Shown here one piece after another: positions 9,591 to 16,987 of a stretch of 41,117 bases of DNA (within the stretch, counting starts at the first letter, position 1; each line of letters opens with the position of its first letter). The stretch is taken from the NCBI GenBank assembly GCA_017623975.1, contig JAGANX010000069.1:1-41117 (forward strand), written 5' to 3'. The notes below the pieces were generated by a model. That model was not told the origin of the DNA and made no database searches. It saw only the letters and a program-made list of their open reading frames with translations. Origin of the DNA: Clostridia bacterium (GTDB lineage: Bacteria; Bacillota; Clostridia; Oscillospirales; CAG-272). Position numbers and translations under genes: made by a program.

Positions 9591-11249
9591 ATGGTTAAGT
9601 CAAAGAAAATAAGTCACGAAAAAATAAGCGGCAAGGATTACAGGAATCTAATAATCAATGCCGCATATGAGCTTGAAAAAAACAAAAGCGAAATAAATGA
9701 CTTAAATGTATTTCCCGTTCCTGACGGTGACACAGGTTCAAACCTGTCCCTAACGGTTGCAAATGCGGCAAAGGAGCTTTTAAATGAGGAAAATCAAGGG
9801 ATAGATGAAGCTGCGGAGAAAACCGCCCGTGCTATGTTAAGAGGAGCACGCGGAAATTCAGGTGTTATAATAAGCCTGCTGTTTCGCGGTATTGCAAAAG
9901 GCTTAAAAAACACAATCGAATGTGATGGTGTTACATGGGCAAAGGCACTTTTGAAAGGAGTGGAGGATGCGTACAGCGCAGTTGAAAAGCCTGCGGAGGG
10001 CACAATTCTAACCGTTGCTAAAAAATGTGCGCAGGCGGCAAAAACAGCGGCTGAGGAATGCAATAGCTTTGAGTATGTATTGGATGCTACAATAAAAGCA
10101 GCAGAAAAGGCATTGCAGGAAACAACGCGGGAAAACCCGGTGCTTGAAAAGGCGGGCGTGGTGGATGCAGGCGGAATGGGATTGCTTGTTGTTATGAAGT
10201 CTATGCACCAAACCTTAAACGGCGGCAAGCTTCATCTGGAAGGAGAAGCCTCAAATGCAACAAAACCGCACACAGGGGCAGACTTTTCCTCCTATGACAC
10301 AGAAAACATAACCTTTGCATACTGCACGGAATTTATAGTGAAAAAGAAGCAAGAGAATGAGGATACATCCGGCTTTAAAGTATATTTGAACACTATGGGC
10401 GATAGCCTTGTTATGGTTGATGACGGTGAAATTATAAAGGTTCATATCCATACAAATGAGCCTTATGAGGTGTTGGGTCAAGCCTTAAAATACGGTGAGT
10501 ATGAAACTGTAAAGGTTGAAAATATGCGCACTCAGCACACAGATAAAATTGGGATGCAGGTAGCACAGCAAAAAAAGTCAGAGGTTAAGCCGTACGGCTT
10601 CGTAGCGGTAGCAAGCGGAGAAGGGTTAACACAGCTTTTTATAGAGCTTGGAGCTGATTATGTAGTATCAGGTGGGCAGACAATGAACCCCTCCTGTGAG
10701 GAAATTGAATATGCGGTAAATCAGATAAACGCGGACACCGTGTTTGTTTTACCAAATAATAAGAACATAATTATGGCATGTGAGCAGGTGGCTTTGCTAA
10801 GTCAAAAAAATATAGTGGTTATTCCCACTAAAACCGTGCCTCAGGGAATAAGTGCTATGCTGGGCTTTGATGAAAGCACGGGACCTAATGAAAACGAAGA
10901 AGCTATGAATGAAATGGCGCAGGGAGTATCTACCTTTCAGGTAACCTATGCGGCACGCAATTCAAGTCTTGACGGGCTTGATATAAAAGAGGGCGAGTAT
11001 CTTGCCTTAGAGGAAAATCAGCTTTTGGAAAGCGGGTATGATATTTTTAATATAGTTGATACAATAGGCGAAAAAATAAAGCAACAAGAAAAAAACACCG
11101 TTAGTATTTATTACGGTACAGATGTTAGTGAATATGATGCGCAAAGGGTACTTGAAGAGCTTGCAAGGATCTTAAAGGGCAGCGATGTTGAAATAAATTT
11201 GTATAATGGCGGACAACCGATATATTATTTTATAATTTCTTTGGAGTAA
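9591..11249 (+). CDS. fakA: Fatty acid kinase FakA (DAK2-domain protein, YloV-like)
   Basis: A 552-residue protein with an N-terminal DhaL/DAK2 kinase domain (about 1-210) and a C-terminal DegV-related region. The nucleotide-binding motif FPVPDGDTGSN (about 42-52) supplies the Asp residues that chelate Mg-ATP; RGARGNSGVI, KPAEGTILTV and VVDAGGMGLL follow, as in YloV/FakA. It phosphorylates fatty acids carried by FakB for use by PlsX/PlsY. It starts directly after the fakB stop (TAAATG). In many Firmicutes this gene sits by rpmB and recG; here it pairs with its binding protein instead. Confidence 0.9.
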   Translation: MVKSKKISHEKISGKDYRNLIINAAYELEKNKSEINDLNVFPVPDGDTGSNLSLTVANAAKELLNEENQGIDEAAEKTARAMLRGARGNSGVIISLLFRGIAKGLKNTIECDGVTWAKALLKGVEDAYSAVEKPAEGTILTVAKKCAQAAKTAAEECNSFEYVLDATIKAAEKALQETTRENPVLEKAGVVDAGGMGLLVVMKSMHQTLNGGKLHLEGEASNATKPHTGADFSSYDTENITFAYCTEFIVKKKQENEDTSGFKVYLNTMGDSLVMVDDGEIIKVHIHTNEPYEVLGQALKYGEYETVKVENMRTQHTDKIGMQVAQQKKSEVKPYGFVAVASGEGLTQLFIELGADYVVSGGQTMNPSCEEIEYAVNQINADTVFVLPNNKNIIMACEQVALLSQKNIVVIPTKTVPQGISAMLGFDESTGPNENEEAMNEMAQGVSTFQVTYAARNSSLDGLDIKEGEYLALEENQLLESGYDIFNIVDTIGEKIKQQEKNTVSIYYGTDVSEYDAQRVLEELARILKGSDVEINLYNGGQPIYYFIISLE

Positions 11250-11251
11250 TT

Positions 11252-11326
11252 CAACAAAAGGACATAAATTTGTGATATCATTAAACAAGAGAACAGTCTT
11301 TCTTGACGGATATCACACTTTTGTTG
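11252..11326 (+). promoter_or_regulatory. Large inverted repeat in the leader of the small membrane protein gene
   Basis: The left arm comes in two pieces, CAACAAAAG (11252-11260) and TGTGATATC (11271-11279), split by 10 nt. The right arm is contiguous: GATATCACA (11309-11317) then CTTTTGTTG (11318-11326). A small CAAGA/TCTTG stem sits inside. The structure ends directly before the ribosome binding site TAGGAG (11327-11332). No T run follows, so it looks like a regulatory leader or processing site rather than a terminator. Confidence 0.5.
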
Positions 11327-11337
11327 TAGGAGTATAA

Positions 11338-11697
11338 ATGAAAAGAAAGCTTAAAGTAATATTACAGTTTTTTGCTAATCCGCGGTTGCTTTTGTGTATT
11401 GCTCTTGCGTGGATGATTACAAACGGTTGGTCATATGTTATGCTTGGTATAGGTACCTTTTATCATATTGAATGGATGATTTGGGTAGCGGGGGGCTATC
11501 TTGCATTTTTGTGGTTTCCCTTCACTCCCGAAAAAATCGTAACCGTGGCGCTTACAATTTTGTTTTTACGTCTGTTTTTCCCAAGGGACGAAAAAACCTT
11601 GGGCGTTATGAAAACTCAATTTGCCAAGCTAAAAAGCAGCCTTAAACGTAATAAAAGTAAAACAGAAGAACAAAAAAATCAGAGTGATGAACTCTGA
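11338..11697 (+). CDS. Small membrane protein of unknown function
   Basis: A 119-residue protein with two or three predicted membrane helices (about 15-35, 42-62, 66-84) and a basic, charged C-terminal tail. It has a clear ribosome binding site, TAGGAG, and follows fakA by 88 nt with no terminator between, so it may be read from the same transcript. The last codons and the stop (TGA) lie inside a terminator hairpin that closely resembles the one after pyk, suggesting that its 3' end was remade by a nearby rearrangement. I do not recognise a named family. Confidence 0.75.
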   Translation: MKRKLKVILQFFANPRLLLCIALAWMITNGWSYVMLGIGTFYHIEWMIWVAGGYLAFLWFPFTPEKIVTVALTILFLRLFFPRDEKTLGVMKTQFAKLKSSLKRNKSKTEEQKNQSDEL

Positions 11698-11703
11698 TTT
11701 TTT
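11672..11703 (+). terminator. Terminator overlapping the end of the small membrane protein gene
   Basis: Stem AATCAGAGT/ACTCTGATT (11677-11685, 11691-11699), loop GATGA, extended by an A run and a T run. The left arm is coding. It is a close relative of the hairpin at 13747-13779. Confidence 0.8.
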
Positions 11704-11724
11704 ATTATATGTTGGCGATCTTGC

Positions 11725-11932
11725 TACAATTTTAGTTTTCCTGATTTTTAAGGCTCCTTTGCTGTGTTGGTTTTAAAGCTCCTCACTGTGTTCAAATTGG
11801 CTGTGATACAGGTTATAGTAAAAGCCTTTTTTTGTCAAGAAGCTCTTGGTGGCTTCCCATTTCCACAATGTTGCCTTTGTTCATTACAAGAATTAAATCT
11901 GCTTCCTTAATTGTAGATAAGCGGTGAACAAC
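11725..11932 (-). pseudogene. Decayed duplicate of the pyk start and ABC transporter 3' end
   Basis: This 208-nt stretch aligns with 15173-15379 at about 97%: six substitutions and one extra T in a T run by my reading. It carries, in the same minus orientation, the last about 53 codons of the ABC half at 15221 and the first codons of pyruvate kinase. The pyk ATG is changed to ATC, and the extra T shifts the ABC frame. It cannot make either protein. It occupies most of the only gene-free gap above 300 nt (11698-12062); the rest holds the promoter of the next gene and about 65 nt without visible features. Confidence 0.9.
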
Positions 11933-11999
11933 CTGTTTATCTCTACCTTATTTCCGCAGAATAACTGATGTTAAAAACAACATTTTGGTGCATATTATC

Positions 12000-12028
12000 T
12001 TTACAAACAGATTTATACGTGGTATAAT
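12000..12028 (+). promoter_or_regulatory. Promoter of the zinc-ribbon membrane protein
   Basis: TTTACA (12000-12005), 17-nt spacer, TATAAT (12023-12028), 34 nt before the ATG. Confidence 0.75.
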
Positions 12029-12062
12029 TAATTAGAAAAATCTGTTGAAAAAGGAGAAAGAA

Positions 12063-13736
12063 ATGAAATTTTGTACTATGTGCGGAACTCCGTTAAATGA
12101 TGACGCACGTTTTTGTTCCGCTTGCGGTGCAAAGCAAATTGCTGTTACCCAAGTGACAGCAGCAAAAGCCGTTACGCCTGAAGCTGGGGTGAAGGTGGTA
12201 AATCCACAAAATGTTACAGTGGAAAAAACACCGTGCGAAGCCCCCACATCAATTATGAAAGAAAATCAAAGTGCTTCTGTGGCGGACAATCCAAAGAATA
12301 CCGCGAAGATAAACTTGAACGTTCCATTAATACCTCTTATCCGAAGCGCTCTTATACTGATAGCTTCAATTTTTGTGCTAATCAGCTCATTTATGCCCGT
12401 TTGCTATTTTCCACTTGAAGATGTTAGTGGTTTTTTGGGTGGGGATGCAGACGATATTAGAGACATTAAATTCGGCTTAAACGCTATTGAACAAACAACG
12501 CTGGTATTTGATAGCTTTAAGGAATTGGATAGTGGCGACATTAAGGACAGCGACCTCTACGAAGAAATTACGGAATTGATGGAGGAATTTGCTGATTTTG
12601 ATGTGGAAGATATAGAAGATCTTTCTTCAAAGGAAAGAAGAAAAATGAATAAAATGCTCTTCCTTTTTCTTAGGGCGGAAATGCAAAGCGAAGGTGTGGG
12701 TATAACGACACCTGACGTTGTAAGTGCAGTATTTGGGCTAATTTATATTGTGTTTGCAGTTGCTTTCCTTGTTTTTGCAATTTTCAATTTGCTTAAAACA
12801 ATCGGATTAATTCCGAAGCTTGACGGTAAAGGAATACAGAGAAAAGCAATTGGAATGTTATCCGCTGCCCCCGCTATGCTTTTGGCTACTTATGTTGCAA
12901 GCTATATGTCCATAGGCGGCAAGCTTTCAAAAATATCTGTTTGGTCAATAGTGATATCTGTATTGGTAATAGCAGTGGCAATGGTGCTTCGTTGGATATT
13001 CACAAAACGGGATTCGGTAGGTGTTGTGATAACAAGAATGGTTGCTACCTCGCTTGCTGTAGCAACGTTTTGCTTGGCTTTTGCACCTGTATTTAGCGCA
13101 AGCTTTAAAACCGAGCTTAAAAACGGTAAGGTAACAAATATAACGGTAAATCATAAGGCTGTACGTTTTTCCGAATTTTACATACCATCAGAATCCCATC
13201 AGGAAAATGTTGAATATGTTGTGAAAATGTCAACCTCGAAAAAAATCAGTTATTTTAAAAATAAATTTGACACGTATAAATGGTTATCAAAAGCAGAAGC
13301 GACACAGGGCGCAGGTGAAATTCAAAACATAGCAATCCTTTCAGTGCTTCTGTCTTCAAAGGTACAAGCGCCAATACCGTTTCTGTTTTCACTTGGCTAC
13401 ATACCGTTTATCTTAATGGCAATTGCCACGCTTTTGATTCTTTGGCAAAACCTTTATTTCTTTGCAGCAGGAAAATACAGTGCCAAAACTGTTTGGCTTG
13501 GAAAAATCCTTAGTGCAATATTTGCCGTTTGCGCATTAGCAATAGCAATATTCGTTGTGATTTTTATGCAAGGGCTTATAGAGGACTACTTGATAAGGAG
13601 CTATAGCTTTGGCGTTGGTGCCGGCGTTATTCTTATGGTGGTGTTTGCGGTATGCTCAATGTTCTGCCCAACAAGAGTAACTCAAAAGAAGCAAGAGAAA
13701 ATTACTTTTGCCGAAGAAACAAACAACCTTGAATAA
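12063..13736 (+). CDS. Zinc-ribbon multi-pass membrane protein of unknown function
   Basis: A 557-residue protein that begins with a double-CxxC zinc ribbon (FCTMCG at residues 3-8 and FCSACG at about 19-24), a low-complexity linker to about residue 85, and then membrane helices: one near 92-115, a soluble acidic stretch (about 125-210), and roughly seven more helices. This ribbon-plus-membrane layout is common in Clostridia; function unknown, though ribbon-tethered membrane proteins are often sensors or regulators. The ATG at 12063 is chosen over a TTG at 12045 because AAGGAG at 12051-12056 precedes it and the ribbon then starts at the N-terminus. Confidence 0.8.
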   Translation: MKFCTMCGTPLNDDARFCSACGAKQIAVTQVTAAKAVTPEAGVKVVNPQNVTVEKTPCEAPTSIMKENQSASVADNPKNTAKINLNVPLIPLIRSALILIASIFVLISSFMPVCYFPLEDVSGFLGGDADDIRDIKFGLNAIEQTTLVFDSFKELDSGDIKDSDLYEEITELMEEFADFDVEDIEDLSSKERRKMNKMLFLFLRAEMQSEGVGITTPDVVSAVFGLIYIVFAVAFLVFAIFNLLKTIGLIPKLDGKGIQRKAIGMLSAAPAMLLATYVASYMSIGGKLSKISVWSIVISVLVIAVAMVLRWIFTKRDSVGVVITRMVATSLAVATFCLAFAPVFSASFKTELKNGKVTNITVNHKAVRFSEFYIPSESHQENVEYVVKMSTSKKISYFKNKFDTYKWLSKAEATQGAGEIQNIAILSVLLSSKVQAPIPFLFSLGYIPFILMAIATLLILWQNLYFFAAGKYSAKTVWLGKILSAIFAVCALAIAIFVVIFMQGLIEDYLIRSYSFGVGAGVILMVVFAVCSMFCPTRVTQKKQEKITFAEETNNLE

Positions 13737-13746
13737 TTGTAACAAT

Positions 13747-13779
13747 AAAAAAATCAGAGCTGATAGCTCTGATTTTTTT
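13747..13779. terminator. Bidirectional terminator between convergent genes
   Basis: Stem AAATCAGAGC/GCTCTGATTT (13751-13760, 13766-13775) with loop TGATA, extended by A7 on the left and T7 on the right. It serves the zinc-ribbon gene and pyk. Confidence 0.88.
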
Positions 13780-13780
13780 G

Positions 13781-15193
13781 TTATATGGTTTCAAGCTTTA
13801 TAAGATTGGTATTTCCGCTTTCACCGTTGATGATACCGCCTGTGATAACAAGCTGGTCGCCCTTCTTCAATTTGAAAACATCCTTAGCGGCTTTTGTCGC
13901 CATATAAAAAAGCACGTCAATTGAGTTAACCGTTTCGGTCATTACAGGTATAACACCCCACGAAAGAGCAAGCTTGCGCCAGGTTTTTTCGTTGGTTGTC
14001 ATTCCTATTATGTCAATGGGAGCTCTAAAACGGGAAACCATTCGGGCGGTGCTTCCGGAAATTGAGCAAACAACAATTCCTTTTGCCTTTATGTCTATTG
14101 CCATACAAGCGGTTGAGTGGGAAATTGCGTCAACAGAGTTTTTAATTGTGAAGCCGGACGTAGAGAAATTTTTGGAATAATCGATACAGGATTCGGTTTT
14201 TTCGGCAATCTTCGACATTGTTTTAACTGTGAGCGCAGGGTATTTGCCCATAGCGGTTTCACCCGAGAGCATTATTGCACTTGTCCCGTCATAAACTGCA
14301 TTTGCCACATCAGAAATCTCTGCACGGGTTGGGCGTGGGTTGTGAATCATTGATTCAAGCATTTCGGTTGCGGTGATAACACGCTTACCAAGCATTCTGC
14401 ATTTAGTGATAAGGTATTTTTGGGTTGACGGTACCTCCTCAAAAGGAATTTCAACGCCCAAATCTCCACGGGCAACCATTATACCGTCACATTCCTTACA
14501 AATTTCTTCAATGTTATCAACGCCGCTTCTGTTTTCAATCTTAGCAATAATATCAAGGTGCTCGCCGCCGTTTGCCTTTAAAAACTCCTTGATGTCTATT
14601 AAGTCCTGTCTTTTCGAAACAAAGGAGCACGCAATAAAATCAATGTCGTTTTTAATTCCAAAAAGCAAGTCGCTTTTGTCCTGTTCGCTAAGATAGGTTT
14701 GGTTTAAAACCTTATTTGGAAAGCTCATGCTCTTAGAATTGGAAAGCTCGCCGCCTACTAAAACCTTGCATATTGCATCAGTATCGGTAAGCTCCTTAAC
14801 CTCAAAAATAACCAAGCCGTTATTAACTGTGATTTTGTCCCCTACGCTTAAATCCTTAATCAAGCCGGAGTAGGATACACCAACAATAGTGTTGTCTCCT
14901 ATAACATCACGGGTGGTAAAGGTGAAGGTATCCTTGTCTTCAAGGGTAACTCGTCCGTCCTTGAAGGTTTTAATTCTATATTCCGGCCCCTTGGTATCAA
15001 GCATAATAGCAATCGGCAGGTTTAATTTTTCACGCACGCCTTTAATTAAATTTATCATTTCAAGGTGGTTTTCATGTGTGCCGTGTGAAAAGTTTAAGCG
15101 TGCTACGTTCATTCCTGCTAAGCAAAGCTCTGTCAAAGTCTTTTCGTTGCTGCAAGCAGGACCAATTGTACATACAATTTTAGTTTTCCTCAT
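13781..15193 (-). CDS. pyk: Pyruvate kinase
   Basis: A 470-residue glycolytic enzyme converting phosphoenolpyruvate and ADP to pyruvate and ATP. It opens with RKTKIVCTIGPA and shows MLDTKGPEYR (about 65), the catalytic Lys in IIAKIENRSG (about 218), the metal/substrate loop MVARGDLGVEIP (about 240) and SAIMLSGETAMG (about 305). The length fits the short form without the extra C-terminal PEP-utilizer domain found in Bacillus. The ATG has AAAGGAGC upstream. It starts 27 nt after the stop of an ABC exporter gene with no terminator between, so it is probably the third gene of that operon; this is an unusual neighbourhood. Confidence 0.97.
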   Translation of the reverse strand: MRKTKIVCTIGPACSNEKTLTELCLAGMNVARLNFSHGTHENHLEMINLIKGVREKLNLPIAIMLDTKGPEYRIKTFKDGRVTLEDKDTFTFTTRDVIGDNTIVGVSYSGLIKDLSVGDKITVNNGLVIFEVKELTDTDAICKVLVGGELSNSKSMSFPNKVLNQTYLSEQDKSDLLFGIKNDIDFIACSFVSKRQDLIDIKEFLKANGGEHLDIIAKIENRSGVDNIEEICKECDGIMVARGDLGVEIPFEEVPSTQKYLITKCRMLGKRVITATEMLESMIHNPRPTRAEISDVANAVYDGTSAIMLSGETAMGKYPALTVKTMSKIAEKTESCIDYSKNFSTSGFTIKNSVDAISHSTACMAIDIKAKGIVVCSISGSTARMVSRFRAPIDIIGMTTNEKTWRKLALSWGVIPVMTETVNSIDVLFYMATKAAKDVFKLKKGDQLVITGGIINGESGNTNLIKLETI

Positions 15194-15220
15194 TTTTAGG
15201 GCTCCTTTGCTGTGTTGGTT

Positions 15221-16987
15221 TTAAAGCTCCTCACTGTGTTCAAATTGGCTGTGATACAGGTTATAGTAAAAGCCCTTTTTGTCAAGAAGCTCTTGGTGGC
15301 TTCCCGTTTCCACAATGTTGCCTTTGTTCATTACAAGAATTAAATCTGCTTCCTTAATTGTAGATAAGCGGTGTGCAACGATAAAGGAGGTGCGCCCACT
15401 CATAAGCGAAGCAAAGGCTTCTTGTATTTTTAATTCAGTTCTTGTGTCAATGGAAGAGGTTGCCTCGTCAAGAATAAGCATAGGCGGCAAGGAAAGCATA
15501 ATTCTTGAAATGCAAAGCAGTTGCTTTTGTCCCTGTGAAAGTCCGCCAAGCTCCTCGGAAATTACAGTATCATATCCCAAAGGCAGCCTTTTAATAAAGC
15601 TATGGGCATGGGCAGCCTTTGCTGCATTTATAATTTCCTCGTCACTTGCATCAGGCTTGCCAATTGCAATATTTTCCTTCACGGTGCCACCCATTAGCCA
15701 TGTGTCTTGTAGCACCATACCGTAATTCTTGCGCAAGGAATGTCTTGTAATATCCTTGATATTTGTACCGCCAATCGAAATTGAGCCGGCGCAAACATCG
15801 TAAAAGCGCATAAGCAGGTTAATAAGGGTTGTTTTTCCACATCCCGTAGGACCAACAATAGCAATCCTTTGCCCGTTTCTAACCTTCAAATTAAGGTTTT
15901 TTATAAGAGGCTTTTCGGGGACGTATGAAAATTCAACATTTTCAAGGTCAATATCTCCCTTGGCTTCCTTTAAAACGAGTGCATTTTCTTTATCCTTAGC
16001 TTCTGGCTTTTCGTCAATCAGCTCAAATACCCGTGTGGCGCAGGCAAGTGCGTTTTGTAGCTCTGTAACAACACCGGAAATTTCATTAAAGGGCTTAGCA
16101 TACTGGTTAGCGTAGCTTAAAAAGCAGGAAAGAGTACCAACGGTAATAGCAGTGCCAAGGTTACCCATAACAATCAAAGCGCCAACCAAAGCAACAGCCG
16201 CATAAACAAGAGCATTTACAAATCTTGTTGTAGGATTTACAAGAGAGGAGAAAAAGATTGCTTTTACAGAGGCTTTTTTTAATTTATCGTTTGATTTATC
16301 AAATTCCTCCAAGCTCTCGTCCTCGTGGGAAAAAGCCTTTACAACCTTTAAATTGCCTATGCTTTCGTTAATTATAGCTGTTTGTCGCGCCCTTGCTTCA
16401 CTTTGAACCTTGAAAAGAGAATATGTGCTCTTGGAAATAAAGCCGGCAACTACTAATGAAAGCGGGGTTAGAACAACTACAACCAGCGTAACAAGAGGGC
16501 TTAATGTGAGCATAAAAATAAGCGTGCCTATAATAGTTGCAATTCCCGTAAAAAACTGTGTGAAGCCCATAAGCAGTCCCTCTGCCAATTGGTCAACGTC
16601 ACTAATTATGCGGCTTACAATTTCACCGCTTGGATGGGAGTCAATATAATAAAGAGGCAGGGAGCCAAGCTTATCAAAGGCTTCCCTTCTTACATCACGG
16701 GTGACATTGTAGGTGATTTTGTTGTTTATGGTGTTCATTATCCATTGTAAAACGGCAATAACTAAGGAAATAATTACAACGCGCACAAGCAAAGGAATAA
16801 CAACGTCAAAGTCAACAGCACCCTTGCCAATAATTTCATCAATAGCCTGTCCGATTACGATAGGAATGTAAAGAGTGCAAGCCACAGTAGCAACAGAGAG
16901 TAAAATAGAAAAAATAAGTAAAGCGGTATATTTCTTAATATATTTAAGAACTCGCTTAACAGAGGAAAAATTGGTCTTTTTCATCAC
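15221..16987 (-). CDS. ABC exporter half-transporter, canonical Walker B partner
   Basis: A 588-residue permease-ATPase of the type IV ABC exporter family. Six membrane helices occupy about 18-310. The ATPase domain has Walker A GPTGCGKTT (about 379), a non-canonical signature LSQGQ (about 480), Walker B with Glu (LDEATSSID, about 507) and switch His (VAHRLST, about 537). Its ATG overlaps the TGA of the preceding half by four bases, so the two are coupled. With canonical Glu/His but a weak signature, it supplies the Walker residues of the active site, while the partner supplies the normal LSGGQ. Substrate unknown. The 3' end is duplicated in decayed form at 11725-11932. Confidence 0.92.
   Translation of the reverse strand: MMKKTNFSSVKRVLKYIKKYTALLIFSILLSVATVACTLYIPIVIGQAIDEIIGKGAVDFDVVIPLLVRVVIISLVIAVLQWIMNTINNKITYNVTRDVRREAFDKLGSLPLYYIDSHPSGEIVSRIISDVDQLAEGLLMGFTQFFTGIATIIGTLIFMLTLSPLVTLVVVVLTPLSLVVAGFISKSTYSLFKVQSEARARQTAIINESIGNLKVVKAFSHEDESLEEFDKSNDKLKKASVKAIFFSSLVNPTTRFVNALVYAAVALVGALIVMGNLGTAITVGTLSCFLSYANQYAKPFNEISGVVTELQNALACATRVFELIDEKPEAKDKENALVLKEAKGDIDLENVEFSYVPEKPLIKNLNLKVRNGQRIAIVGPTGCGKTTLINLLMRFYDVCAGSISIGGTNIKDITRHSLRKNYGMVLQDTWLMGGTVKENIAIGKPDASDEEIINAAKAAHAHSFIKRLPLGYDTVISEELGGLSQGQKQLLCISRIMLSLPPMLILDEATSSIDTRTELKIQEAFASLMSGRTSFIVAHRLSTIKEADLILVMNKGNIVETGSHQELLDKKGFYYNLYHSQFEHSEEL

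Noticed and set aside
9794..10228. A 144-residue minus-strand frame inside fakA
   Set aside because: Shadow of the coding frame, rich in Ala/Ser/Phe with no family features or start signal.
11933..11999. Possible extra duplicated sequence after the decayed copy
   Set aside because: No further match to the ABC gene after 11932 could be seen.
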